Shown: positions 7,565 to 15,294, numbered from the stretch's first letter. The stretch: 22,888 nt of DNA from WLMZ01 sp039920665 (GCA_039920665.1 JBDSDH010000268.1:1-22888), one strand, 5' to 3'. A program made the numbers and translations. The notes: a model not told the origin generated them from the sequence alone.

Positions 7565-8346
7565 GGATCGAGTCCGGGTCAGAAGCGCCGCCCGTGATCA
7601 CATCGACGCAGGGTCGGATCGCGATCATCACGCTCGACCGCCCTGCTGTGCGCAACGCAGTGAACTCCGAGATGGCGCGGATCATCGGAGCCGCCGTCGC
7701 CGCTGCAGAACACGACCCGGAGATCTGGGTGATCGTGATCACCGGCAACGGGCCCGCGTTCTGCGCCGGCGCCGATCTGAGGATGATTGCCGATGGTGGT
7801 TCAGCAATGACCGACGACGGCGGCTTTGCCGGCATCACCGCACTCGAGCGTACGAAACCCTTGATCGCAGCAGTCGACGGGCCGGCGCTGGCAGGTGGGT
7901 TCGAGATCGTGCTGGCCTGCGACATGGTCGTGGCCGGAGAATCGGCCTCGTTCGGAATCCCGGAGGTGCGCCGAGCGTTGTTGGCCGCCGCCGGTGGGGT
8001 CATCCGACTTCCGCACCGGATTCCCCGCAACATCGCCACCGAACTGGCCGTCACGGGCGGCACGATCAGCGCGGATCGGGCCCATCAACTGGGATTGGTC
8101 AACCGTCTCGTTCCGACCGGAGCAGCGCTCGCAGGGGCCTTGACGCTCGCTGCCGAGGTGGTCGCCAACCCGCCGATCGCGGTGCGGCTCGCGCTCGAAA
8201 TCAGCCGACTCTCGAGTGAGCACGGCGAGCCAGCGGCGTGGGAACGCAACGACGCAGCAATGGCCGAGATCCAGCAGAGCGAAGACTTTCGGGAGGGCCC
8301 ACTCGCCTTCCTCGACAAGCGTGAGCCGGTGTGGACCGGCACATGA
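7561..8346 (+). CDS. Enoyl-CoA hydratase/crotonase family protein (crotonase 1)
   Basis: A 261-residue crotonase-fold enzyme acting on CoA thioesters. The oxyanion-hole region is FCAGADLRMI (about 68-77). Both glutamates of true enoyl-CoA hydratases are present: E115 in AGGFEIVLACD and E135 in FGIPEVRRAL. Water addition to a 2-enoyl-CoA is therefore the best guess, though crotonases are functionally diverse. GTG 7561 overlaps the stop of the ATPase gene (GTGA) and gives a normal length for the family (about 255-270). The frame is open upstream, but only within the ATPase gene. Ligase 2 starts 31 nt downstream. The enzyme likely works in beta-oxidation-like breakdown of the imported acid. Confidence 0.9.
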   Translation: MRIESGSEAPPVITSTQGRIAIITLDRPAVRNAVNSEMARIIGAAVAAAEHDPEIWVIVITGNGPAFCAGADLRMIADGGSAMTDDGGFAGITALERTKPLIAAVDGPALAGGFEIVLACDMVVAGESASFGIPEVRRALLAAAGGVIRLPHRIPRNIATELAVTGGTISADRAHQLGLVNRLVPTGAALAGALTLAAEVVANPPIAVRLALEISRLSSEHGEPAAWERNDAAMAEIQQSEDFREGPLAFLDKREPVWTGT

Positions 8347-8377
8347 CCGCCGACGCGGCGATGACCGAGAGTTCGAG

Positions 8378-10042
8378 ATGACCCAACCAGTTTCCGATCA
8401 CCGAGACTTCCGAGTGCCGTCCGCCGCAGATCGTGAGGCGTGGTACGGCGCCGGCTATTGGAGCGACCGCACCCTGGCCGACCACGTCCGTGGACACGCC
8501 GACTCGAGCAGCGAGTCGATTGCATACATCGGCGATGCCCGATCACTCACGTGGGGCGAATACGACGGATACTCGACCCGCCTCGCGGCTGCCCTCGGCG
8601 CCGCGGGGTTCCGGCGCGGTGACCGCCTCGGGGTGATGCTGCCCGACGGACCACTGGTGCATCTCGTCTACCTCGCAGCCGAGAAGGCGGGGGTGACGAT
8701 CGTCGGCGTCGGTCCGCGAGCCGGCACGAACGAGATCCGCCATTTGCTCGGGTTGACCCGCGCCAGCGGGCTGCTCACGCTCGCCGAGCACCGCGGTGAG
8801 GCCTCGACCGAGATGATCGACCGGCTCCGCGGCGAGGGCCTCGATCTGGATCGCCATGTCGTGATCTCGTGGGATCACGAGGTCACCATCGCGATCGACG
8901 GTGACGCCGTTTCGAATGTCGATCTCGCGACAGCGCAACGCTCGATCGCCGGCCAACAGCTCGGCCCGGACGATCTCTTCCTGCTCAATTCCACCTCGGG
9001 CACCACGGGCCTGCCGAAGTGCGTCACCCAGCATCAGAACCGGTGGTGGTACTTCCATCAACTGGCGGTTGCCGCCGGCGACCTGAACTCCGACGATGTG
9101 GTGATGAGCGTCATCCCCGCCCCGTTCGGATTCGGGCTGTGGACGGCGCACTTCACGCCGACATACCTCGGCGCTCCGACGGTGCTGATGGAGCGCTTCT
9201 CGGCGAGAGGAATGCTCGATGCCATCGAAACCCATCGAGTGTCGGTTCTGTGCTGCGTGAGCACCCAGTTCATCATGCTGCTCAACGAGCAGTCGACGCG
9301 CCAGGCGGATCTGTCGAGTCTGCGGGCGATGTTCACCGGTGGAGAGGCAGTGCCGTATGAACGGGCTGCCGAGTTCGAGCGCACGACCGGTGCGTCAGTG
9401 CTGCAGTTCTACGGGTCCAACGAAACCGGCGCGCTCAGCCACACCGCCTACTCCGATTCGCGCGATCAGCGATTGCGGACTGCGGGTCGGGTCATCCCGG
9501 AGATGCACGTGCGACTGTTCGCAGAGGACGGCTCCGAGGTGACAGGCTCGGGCGAGCGTGGGCAGCCGGCCTGCAAGGGACCTGCGATGTGCATGGGCTA
9601 CTACCGCGACGATCGCGCCAATGAGCAATTGTTCACCGACGACGGATGGATGCGCACGGGTGACATCGCTGTGATCGACGCCGACGGCTATCTGTCGGTG
9701 GTCGGCCGAGTCAGCGACTTCATCATTCGCGGCGGCAAGAACATCAGCGCTGTGCAGGTGGAGAACGAAATCGGCACCCATCCCGGTGTTGCGATGGTCG
9801 CAGTCGTCGGCATGCCCGATCCGGTGTTCGGAGAACGGGTCTGCGCATACGTCGTCGAGCGGGCCGGCCATTCGATCTCGCTCGAACAGATCTGTGCTCA
9901 CCTGGCCGCGCGCGGACTCGGCAAGGAGCTGTTCCCCGAGCGCCTCGAACTTGTCGACCAACTCGAAGCGGCGTCGGGTGGCAAGGTCGCCAAGCAATTG
10001 CTCCGAGACGACATCGTCCGCAAGTTGGCCGACTCGCGCTGA
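8378..10042 (+). CDS. AMP-forming aryl/alicyclic acid-CoA ligase (ligase 2)
   Basis: A 554-residue ANL enzyme. The N-terminal layout (AWYGAGYWSDRTLADHVRGHA, about 21-41) resembles EntE/DhbE aryl-acid ligases and cyclohexanecarboxylate-CoA ligases rather than long-chain FadD proteins. The nucleotide motif STSGTTGLPK is at 185-194, YGSNETGALSHT is the acyl/adenine motif, RTGD the aspartate motif, RGGKNISAVQVENEI the hinge region, and K536 (SGGK) the probable catalytic lysine. ATG 8378 is preceded by GAGAG (8367-8371); the open frame further upstream overlaps the hydratase gene and is not used. It is the last gene of the operon. Its subgroup suggests a ring-containing or branched acid, which fits the nearby P450 but is unproven. 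Confidence 0.9.
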   Translation: MTQPVSDHRDFRVPSAADREAWYGAGYWSDRTLADHVRGHADSSSESIAYIGDARSLTWGEYDGYSTRLAAALGAAGFRRGDRLGVMLPDGPLVHLVYLAAEKAGVTIVGVGPRAGTNEIRHLLGLTRASGLLTLAEHRGEASTEMIDRLRGEGLDLDRHVVISWDHEVTIAIDGDAVSNVDLATAQRSIAGQQLGPDDLFLLNSTSGTTGLPKCVTQHQNRWWYFHQLAVAAGDLNSDDVVMSVIPAPFGFGLWTAHFTPTYLGAPTVLMERFSARGMLDAIETHRVSVLCCVSTQFIMLLNEQSTRQADLSSLRAMFTGGEAVPYERAAEFERTTGASVLQFYGSNETGALSHTAYSDSRDQRLRTAGRVIPEMHVRLFAEDGSEVTGSGERGQPACKGPAMCMGYYRDDRANEQLFTDDGWMRTGDIAVIDADGYLSVVGRVSDFIIRGGKNISAVQVENEIGTHPGVAMVAVVGMPDPVFGERVCAYVVERAGHSISLEQICAHLAARGLGKELFPERLELVDQLEAASGGKVAKQLLRDDIVRKLADSR

Positions 10043-10066
10043 TGTCTCGCTGATGTCGCGCTGAAG
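10034..10066 (+). repeat. Three 11-bp direct repeats across the ligase 2 stop codon
   Basis: TCGCGCTGATG (10034-10044), TCTCGCTGATG (10045-10055) and TCGCGCTGAAG (10056-10066) are consecutive 11-bp units. The first includes the TGA stop codon at 10040-10042. An 11-bp unit does not keep the reading frame, so duplication probably happened outside the coding part, after the stop. Confidence 0.6.
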
Positions 10067-10081
10067 CGGCTGCCGGTCAGC
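10060..10081 (+). terminator. Possible hairpin terminator between convergent genes
   Basis: GCTGA (10060-10064) pairs with TCAGC (10077-10081), and CGG with CCG inside (10067-10075), forming an interrupted stem. It sits in the 45-bp gap between the convergent ligase 2 and P450 genes, where termination in both directions is expected. There is no T-tract, so it is only a candidate. Confidence 0.3.
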
Positions 10082-10087
10082 GTCGGG

Positions 10088-11371
10088 TCAGATCCACCTG
10101 ACGGGCAGTCGATCCAAGCCACGCACCACGAGTGAATCCCGCCAGCGCACCTCGGCACCCGTGGGCTCGAGTCGGCGTGGCTCGCTGATCAGAGCGGTGA
10201 GCGCCGACACCGATTCCATCCGGGCCAGGTTGACACCCAGGCAGTGGTGCAGGCCGGTGCCGAATGCAATGTGGTCGCGTGCGTTGGCGCGGGTGATGTC
10301 GAACCGATGCGGGTCCGGGAACCGATCGGGATCGCGATTGGCCGCACCCTGGGAGGGGATGACGATGTCACCTCGAGGAATGACCGTACCGGCGACCTCG
10401 ATGTCGACCAGCGCATATCGCGGCAGCGGCCCGGTCGAACTGAACCGGAGCACCTCGTCGATCGCGTTCGTGGACAGCGACGGATCCGATCGGATCAGAT
10501 CGTGCTGGGCGGTGTCGGCGAGCAGGTGGAACATCACGTTGGTGATCCGGTTGGCCGTCGTCTCGTGGCCGGCGACGTGCAACATCATGCACATCCCGAT
10601 GATCTCTTCTCGTGAGACACGCTCGTCGCGCTCGCACTCGAGCAGCAGCGAGATGATGTCGTCACCAGGTGCGGTTCGCTTGACGCGAATCAGATCGTCG
10701 AAGAACGCGATGCAGTCGTCGAGCAGCCGCTCGGCTGCGGCGGTGGCTTCGCTGGGAGCACCTGGCTCCTGCAACGTGATCAAGGCGCCGGACCACTGGA
10801 CGAACTCGTCGAACCGCTCGGTCGGCATCCCGATCATCTCGCACATCACCGTGGCCGAGAGTTGGTTGGCGTAGTCGTGGCGGATGTCGAACTCGGCCCG
10901 CTGGCGCAGATCGGCGAGCAGGTCGGCGATGATTTCGTCGATTCGTGGTTGCCAGCCGAGGATCGCTTTCGGCGCGAACGCCTTGCTGACCAGGCGCCGC
11001 AGTCGCGAGTGCTCGGGCGGGTCGGTGTACAACATCCAGGTCGAAAAGATCGAGGTGGCCATCGACGGAGCCACTTCCTGTGAGTCCGGCCCGACCGCCG
11101 GTTGCTGGAGATGAGCGTTGTGGGCGTGGGAGACATCGCGGCTCCAGCGCAGGTCGCGCAGGATCGCGAACACGTCGTCGAACCGGGTCACGATCCACGG
11201 CCCGACTGCACTCTTGTAGACGGGGTTGGAGGCGCGGATTCTGTCGAACAGAGGATACGGATCAGCGATCAGCGAGCCACGGTCCGGGTGCCCCGGCGTG
11301 AGCCACCGCTCGACATCGCGTTCGAGCAGCGCGTCATCGGCGAACGGGGTGCTCGTGTCGGTCGTATCCAT
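10088..11371 (-). CDS. Cytochrome P450
   Basis: A 427-residue soluble bacterial class I P450 mono-oxygenase. The I-helix oxygen-activating motif is AGHETT (267-272), the K-helix ExxR is EVLR (306-309), and the heme loop FGTGLHHCLGVNLAR has the thiolate ligand at C377. The segment TDPPEHSRLRRLVSKAF (about 116-132) is the conserved C-helix region. ATG 11371 has GAGGG (complement of 11378-11382) six bases upstream. No ferredoxin or reductase gene lies in the window, so electrons must come from partners elsewhere. It is transcribed away from class II aldolase 1 through a 69-bp shared region. It probably hydroxylates the substrate or an early intermediate, but the CYP family cannot be assigned. 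Confidence 0.95.
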   Translation of the reverse strand: MDTTDTSTPFADDALLERDVERWLTPGHPDRGSLIADPYPLFDRIRASNPVYKSAVGPWIVTRFDDVFAILRDLRWSRDVSHAHNAHLQQPAVGPDSQEVAPSMATSIFSTWMLYTDPPEHSRLRRLVSKAFAPKAILGWQPRIDEIIADLLADLRQRAEFDIRHDYANQLSATVMCEMIGMPTERFDEFVQWSGALITLQEPGAPSEATAAAERLLDDCIAFFDDLIRVKRTAPGDDIISLLLECERDERVSREEIIGMCMMLHVAGHETTANRITNVMFHLLADTAQHDLIRSDPSLSTNAIDEVLRFSSTGPLPRYALVDIEVAGTVIPRGDIVIPSQGAANRDPDRFPDPHRFDITRANARDHIAFGTGLHHCLGVNLARMESVSALTALISEPRRLEPTGAEVRWRDSLVVRGLDRLPVRWI

Positions 11372-11407
11372 GGTCTGCCCTCGTCTCGGTCCGTCTCCGC
11401 TAAAGGT

Positions 11408-11440
11408 TATATCATAGAGATGAAAGTGAGGAGAGAGCAG
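11408..11440. promoter_or_regulatory. Divergent promoter region, shared element copy B
   Basis: On the plus strand, ATCAT-AGAG-ATGAA (11411-11424) matches the window-wide element ATCAT-N4-ATGAT at 9 of 10 half-site bases. TATATCATAGAGATG (11408-11422) also aligns with copies C and E. On the minus strand, TATGAT (complement of 11411-11416) with CTGCTC (complement of 11435-11440) at 18-nt spacing is a plausible P450 promoter. One bound protein could therefore control both genes. Confidence 0.45.
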
Positions 11441-12193
11441 ATGGAGATCACCGACCGACGTTTTCGAGTTGCGATGGCCCGGCGGATGTTGTTCCGGAAC
11501 GGCTGCGACACCGGCATCGCCCAGCACGTCAGCGAGCGCTGTGATGGCGAGGAGGCATTCTGGGTGACCGCACTCGAACACGGCGACATGACGACGCCAC
11601 GCTCGATCGCCAAGTTCGATTTCGCCAAGCGGATGCTCGAATCAGGCGAAGTGTTGGACCCGCCGCTCGAATACGCCCCGGACTACATCGAGGTGTACGA
11701 GGACCGTCCTGATGTGATGGCGGTGGTGCACACCCACTCGTTCTGGACGATGGTGCTGTGCACGCTGGGTGAGACGATCGGGATGTTCAACACCACGGCC
11801 AGTCTGCTCGCGGACCAACAGTCGGCGTGGGCAGACGATCTCTTCGATCCACGACCTCGTGGTCGACGGATCGCCGAGGCGCTCGGTGACCGTTCCATCC
11901 TGCTGATGCGCAATCACGGTTTGGTGGTTGCTGCAGGTTCGCTCGAGGCAGCGACCGTGCTTGCCTGCGTGGTCGAGGAGCAAGCTCGACTTCACCTCGA
12001 AGCCACCGCTCGCGGTGGCACCGAGATGCCACCGGAGCACATCCGTTCGACCTTCAAGGCCCACGACCGGACCTACGTGCGTCACACATGGGCCGCCAAT
12101 GTTCGTCGGCTGCGGGTGACGGACCCGGACCTGTTCGAACACCTCGGTGGCTCGTCGACAGCCGACCCGGGCGAGGTCGCTACAGCTCAGTGA
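11441..12193 (+). CDS. Class II aldolase/adducin family protein (aldolase 1)
   Basis: A 250-residue protein of the zinc-dependent class II aldolase fold (L-fuculose-phosphate aldolase, ribulose-5-phosphate 4-epimerase, adducin head). H97 and H99 in VVHTHS and H159 in MRNHGLVV fit the three zinc-binding histidines. E77 (PPLEYAP) lies near the position of the catalytic glutamate of fuculose aldolase, with a one-residue offset. ATG 11441 is chosen because GAGGAG (11428-11433) lies seven bases upstream and the N terminus then lines up with the paralogue at 17998; in-frame ATG 11420 falls inside the promoter element. It may cleave or decarboxylate a hydroxy-acid intermediate. Sugar metabolism is unlikely from context. 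The gene ends 7 bp inside the convergent gene. Confidence 0.85.
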   Translation: MEITDRRFRVAMARRMLFRNGCDTGIAQHVSERCDGEEAFWVTALEHGDMTTPRSIAKFDFAKRMLESGEVLDPPLEYAPDYIEVYEDRPDVMAVVHTHSFWTMVLCTLGETIGMFNTTASLLADQQSAWADDLFDPRPRGRRIAEALGDRSILLMRNHGLVVAAGSLEAATVLACVVEEQARLHLEATARGGTEMPPEHIRSTFKAHDRTYVRHTWAANVRRLRVTDPDLFEHLGGSSTADPGEVATAQ

Positions 12194-12960
12194 ATCGTGG
12201 CGACCGCTGCGTGGGCCAATGCGACGAACTGGTCGAGTTGATCGGCGTCGAGGGTGTCGTAGACCTGGCCGACGATCGTGTCGGTCATTGCGTCCGCCGT
12301 TTCCCATCGGGCGACGACGTCGTCTGCCACCTCGCCGGGATCCCAGCCGAACATCGCGGTCATCGTCGGCTGACGATGTCGCACGGCATCGCCGATCGGG
12401 ACGCAATGGGTCACAAGTGCGGCAGCGTGACGCGCCATCCGGAACTCGCGAAGGGCGTTCATCAGGTGCACGGTTTGGCGGCGGACGCCATCGGGCTCGG
12501 GCAGGGTGCGCCAACCCGCGAACAGCGGCGCCAGCGCCGCGTCGGCTGCGTCGACGATGCGTCGCGTGAGCACCAGCAGCGTGTCCCAGTCGAGGTCGTT
12601 GCCGATATCGCTGTCGAGGTCGTTGTCGAGGTCGTTGCCGAGGTCGTTGCCGAGGTGGTTGTCCGCCCAGTCCCACGCGCACGATGCGAATGCCGCTGCT
12701 GCCTCGCGTCGTGACATCACGCCGGCACTGCGATTCCATGCTGCGAGCACGACGTCGGGGTGGAAGAACACCAGCGCTGCCGTGGCAACGTTCGAGTCGA
12801 CCTCTCCAACGACGCCTGCCCGGCCGACCAGGTAGAAGTCGATCCCGTCGAAGCCGAGTTCACGCCCTCGGGCCGACATCGCCGGATCGGACATGAAGCT
12901 GGCACCGAGGCTGCTGACGGCGCGAGCGGTCGCCGCTGCCGCAGCAGCTCCGGTGCTCAT
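12187..12960 (-). CDS. SCO6745-like (SalK-like) family protein with Asp-rich repeat
   Basis: A 257-residue, mainly helical protein. It resembles a little-studied actinobacterial family (SCO6745/SalK-like): an early FYLVGRAGVVGEVDSNVATAALVFFHPDVV segment (about 42-71), an A-x-W motif, and a late stretch LNALREFRMARHAAALV (about 167-183) that matches the family's L-R-E-x-R-x-x-x-H-x-A-A-L-V pattern. The biochemical role is not established. Residues about 100-123 form a tetrapeptide repeat (LGND/LDND type) from 12-bp DNA repeats, probably a surface insertion. ATG 12960 has GAGGAA (complement of 12968-12973). It begins 18 nt after the dehydrogenase stop, so it is co-transcribed. No signal peptide is seen. 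Family assignment is from memory and moderately sure. Confidence 0.65.
   Translation of the reverse strand: MSTGAAAAAATARAVSSLGASFMSDPAMSARGRELGFDGIDFYLVGRAGVVGEVDSNVATAALVFFHPDVVLAAWNRSAGVMSRREAAAAFASCAWDWADNHLGNDLGNDLDNDLDSDIGNDLDWDTLLVLTRRIVDAADAALAPLFAGWRTLPEPDGVRRQTVHLMNALREFRMARHAAALVTHCVPIGDAVRHRQPTMTAMFGWDPGEVADDVVARWETADAMTDTIVGQVYDTLDADQLDQFVALAHAAVATIH
12592..12663 (-). repeat. Six 12-bp tandem repeats coding Asp-rich tetrapeptides
   Basis: Six consecutive 12-bp units related to GAGGTCGTTGCC (plus-strand reading) at 12592-12603, 12604-12615, 12616-12627, 12628-12639, 12640-12651 and 12652-12663. The fourth and fifth are identical and the second is most diverged. On the minus strand they encode repeats of the type [LI]-[GD]-[NS]-D. 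The unit keeps the frame, so copy number can vary without destroying the protein. Confidence 0.85.
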
Positions 12961-12978
12961 GACTCAATTCCTCATCGC

Positions 12979-13887
12979 TCAGTAACGAAGGCCCGGTGCG
13001 ACGTTGCCGTACAGATCTTGGTTGATCCGGGCACCTGCGGCCTCGGCCGTCCAACGCTTTTCGTTGTTGTTGACTTCTGGCCCGTAGCTGAGCGGCATGA
13101 TCCGGGCGAGTCGATCGCCGAAGGCCCGGATCACCTGGCCGGTGATGTGGCCGGCCTGATCGCTCGCGAGGTAGGCGACAACCGGGGCGCTCGACGACGG
13201 ATCCATCAGATCGAATTCGGTGTAGTCGTTCGGCTCCTTGATCGGGATGCCAGCGGTGGGAATCGTGGCCGCGATGCGGGTTGTGCCGGTCGGCGAGATG
13301 CAGTTGACGGTGACGCCGAGGCGCCGCAATTCCACGCTGACCGTCTGGGTGAAGGCGATCAGCCCGCCCTTGGCAGCGGTGTAGTTGCTCTGGCCGGCGT
13401 TGCCGAACACGGCCGCGCCCGACGTCGTGTTGATGATCCGTCCAGCCACGGGTCGACCGGCCTTGCTCTCGGCGCGCCAATAGACCGCAGCGTGATGCGT
13501 CGGGGCGAACGTGCCCTTCAGGTGGACCCGGATCACCGAATCCCACGCTTCCTCGGTCATGTTGAAGATCATCGAGTCGCGGGCGATCCCGGCGTTGTTG
13601 ATCAGAATGTCGAGCTTGCCGTAGGTGTCGATGGCTTGCTGGACCATCCTGCCTGCACCCTGGAAGTCGGAGACGTCCTCGTAGTTGGCGACCGCCTCGC
13701 CGCCGCGCTCGGTGATCAATGCCACCGTCAGGTCGGCGTCCATGCCAGTGCTCTCACCGTCGACCGAGCAGCCGAGGTCGTTGACAACGACCTTGGCTCC
13801 GTGGCTGGCGAGTTCCAGTGCGTGACCGCGGCCGATGCCGTGTGCCCCACCCGTGACGATTGCGACCTTGCCGTCGAGCAGACCCAT
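12979..13887 (-). CDS. Short-chain dehydrogenase, MFE-2/17beta-HSD4 type
   Basis: A 302-residue NAD(P)-dependent short-chain dehydrogenase. The cofactor motif TGGAHGIG is at 12-19, VVVNDLG (33-39) ends the second strand, NNAG is at 97-100, and the catalytic residues are S146, Y159 and K163 (YTAAK). The segments VVNDLG, AVANYEDV, VHLKGTF and FGNAGQSNYTAAK closely follow the (3R)-hydroxyacyl-CoA dehydrogenase domain of the peroxisomal multifunctional enzyme (17beta-HSD4), including His in VHLKG where many SDRs have Asn. Oxidation of a 3-hydroxyacyl-CoA is the likely reaction. GGAGG (complement of 13893-13897) lies five bases before ATG 13887, a strong ribosome site. The gene sits between the amidohydrolase and SCO6745-like genes. 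Confidence 0.92.
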   Translation of the reverse strand: MGLLDGKVAIVTGGAHGIGRGHALELASHGAKVVVNDLGCSVDGESTGMDADLTVALITERGGEAVANYEDVSDFQGAGRMVQQAIDTYGKLDILINNAGIARDSMIFNMTEEAWDSVIRVHLKGTFAPTHHAAVYWRAESKAGRPVAGRIINTTSGAAVFGNAGQSNYTAAKGGLIAFTQTVSVELRRLGVTVNCISPTGTTRIAATIPTAGIPIKEPNDYTEFDLMDPSSSAPVVAYLASDQAGHITGQVIRAFGDRLARIMPLSYGPEVNNNEKRWTAEAAGARINQDLYGNVAPGLRY

Positions 13888-13977
13888 GTGTTCCTCCGTG
13901 TTCGATTCGATTGGTTGTTCGTGTTGCGAGTGTTCGGGGTGTTTGTGTTGTGGATGTCGGTGTTGGTGTTGCGTGCG
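13888..13977 (-). promoter_or_regulatory. A/C-rich, G-poor leader before the dehydrogenase
   Basis: This 90-nt gap reads on the transcribed strand as CAACA/AACAC-like runs with very little G until the strong GGAGGAA ribosome site (complement of 13891-13897). Such a stretch would be unstructured in mRNA and could favour ribosome loading or act as a Rho-type loading site. No promoter boxes are visible, so the dehydrogenase is probably read from the amidohydrolase promoter. Confidence 0.35.
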
Positions 13978-15234
13978 TCAGAACGAGTTGGGGTCGCGTT
14001 GCACGCTGGGCGGCACCGGGTGACGGAACAGCGCCGAGGCGGTCCGCCATGTCATCTTCTCGATCTCGTCCGGCGCGCACATGTTGATCTGGTTCCACAA
14101 CCGATCTTGGGTGTCGGGCCAGGTGGTGTCGCAGTGCGGGTAGTCGGACTCGAGCAGGATCTTGTCGACCCCGATCCGCTCGCGCAGCGCGAACGAACTC
14201 GTGTCATCGATCGCGCAGTGCCAGAAGGTCCGTTGGAACACTTCGGCGGGCGACTCGGTCTCATCGTTCCAGGTGCCGTACATGTCTTGGTAGTGGGCGA
14301 CATGATCGAGGCGGTCGAGGAGGCCGGCGACCCAACTGATGCCGCCCTCGGACAAGCAGATCTTCAGATTGGGGAAACGCAACGGGATTTTGGAGTACAG
14401 CCAATCGACGGCAACGAACAGAGCCTGGGCGAAGAACAGCACACCCACGGCATCCGGTGGAGCGTCGTCCGACGCTGCAGGCAGGGTGCCGGACGACCCG
14501 ACGTGCAGGCAGATCACGGTGTCGGTCTCTTCGCACGCGCGCAGCATGGGATCCCAGTAGCCGGTGTGCAGCGACGGGAACCCGGCCTTGTCGGGCGCTT
14601 CGCAGAAGCTGATCGCCTTGAAACCTCGGGCGGCATTCTTGCGAATCTCCTCGGCTCCGATGATCGGGTCGTACATCCACGGAATCTGGAGTGGGATGAT
14701 CCGATCGGGATACGAGCCAGCCCATTCCTCGATGTGCCAATCGTTCCAGGCGCGGACCATCGCCAGTCCGAGTTCGGGGTCGTTGGTGTAGGTGGCGAGG
14801 CGCTGACCGCCGAAACCAACGAGCGAGGACGGGAAGTTGATGGATGCGTAGACGCCGTTGAGATCCATGTCCTTGATCCGCTCGTGAATGTCCCAGGATC
14901 CGCGGCGCATGTCCTCGAAGCGGGTCGGTTCCATGCTGTACTCGGACACCGGGCGACCGACGAGCGCGTTGAAACCCACGTTGGGGTGCACGTTGCCATC
15001 CACTGACCACCGCTCGCTGCCGGTTTCGTCGGTAATGACGCGCGGTCCCCGATCGCCGAACTTCTTCGGGATCCGACCCTCGAACATGTGGGCCGGCTCG
15101 ACGATGTGATCATCGACGGAGATGAACGGGAAGTGGCGGCGGCGGCGCTCCGGCTCCGGAAGGAACGTGATCTTGCCGGTCGCCGCGCGACCCCCGACCG
15201 TGAACCCGGTGTTCTCGATGTTCTCCAACTTCAT
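13978..15234 (-). CDS. Amidohydrolase-superfamily protein (amidohydrolase 2/ACMSD-like)
   Basis: A 418-residue TIM-barrel metalloenzyme of the amidohydrolase-related group. The first-strand metal motif is SVDDHIVEP (39-47), reading D41-x-H43 where classical members have H-x-H; an acidic-x-His form is known in gamma-resorcylate decarboxylase. LHVG places H254 as a further ligand, and LESDYPHCD has D354 as the last metal-binding Asp. The group includes decarboxylases and C-C hydrolases as well as amide hydrolases. Here, amid CoA and hydroxyl chemistry, decarboxylation or C-C cleavage is more likely than amide hydrolysis. ATG 15234 has GAGGGGG (complement of 15240-15246) five bases away. The gene has its own promoter element at 15258-15281. 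Confidence 0.85.
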   Translation of the reverse strand: MKLENIENTGFTVGGRAATGKITFLPEPERRRRHFPFISVDDHIVEPAHMFEGRIPKKFGDRGPRVITDETGSERWSVDGNVHPNVGFNALVGRPVSEYSMEPTRFEDMRRGSWDIHERIKDMDLNGVYASINFPSSLVGFGGQRLATYTNDPELGLAMVRAWNDWHIEEWAGSYPDRIIPLQIPWMYDPIIGAEEIRKNAARGFKAISFCEAPDKAGFPSLHTGYWDPMLRACEETDTVICLHVGSSGTLPAASDDAPPDAVGVLFFAQALFVAVDWLYSKIPLRFPNLKICLSEGGISWVAGLLDRLDHVAHYQDMYGTWNDETESPAEVFQRTFWHCAIDDTSSFALRERIGVDKILLESDYPHCDTTWPDTQDRLWNQINMCAPDEIEKMTWRTASALFRHPVPPSVQRDPNSF

Positions 15235-15257
15235 GGCGACCCCCTCATCAGATGCTT

Positions 15258-15281
15258 CAACATCTCCATCATATATAAGAT
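15258..15281 (-). promoter_or_regulatory. Promoter/operator element copy C for the amidohydrolase operon
   Basis: In the direction of transcription this 24-bp stretch matches copy E (17870-17893) at 21 of 24 positions, including TATATGATGGAGATGTTG (18 bp). On the plus strand the core is ATCAT-ATAT-AAGAT (15268-15281), 9 of 10 half-site bases. TATGAT within it is a likely -10 box; no convincing -35 is seen. The start codon is 24 nt downstream. Confidence 0.5.
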
Positions 15282-15294
15282 TACACCCTCGCCG

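Noticed and set aside
11420..11440. Earlier in-frame ATG (11420) for aldolase 1
   Set aside because: It lies inside the promoter element without a ribosome site. ATG 11441 has GAGGAG at good spacing and aligns with the start of the paralogue.
12592..12663. Possible CRISPR array
   Set aside because: Units are 12 bp, directly adjacent, without spacers, and in frame inside a protein gene.
12760..15006. Very long open frame (748 codons) on the plus strand opposite the dehydrogenase and amidohydrolase genes
   Set aside because: It is antisense to two genes with clear motifs and catalytic residues. Its protein has no recognisable fold and a composition typical of GC-rich shadow frames.
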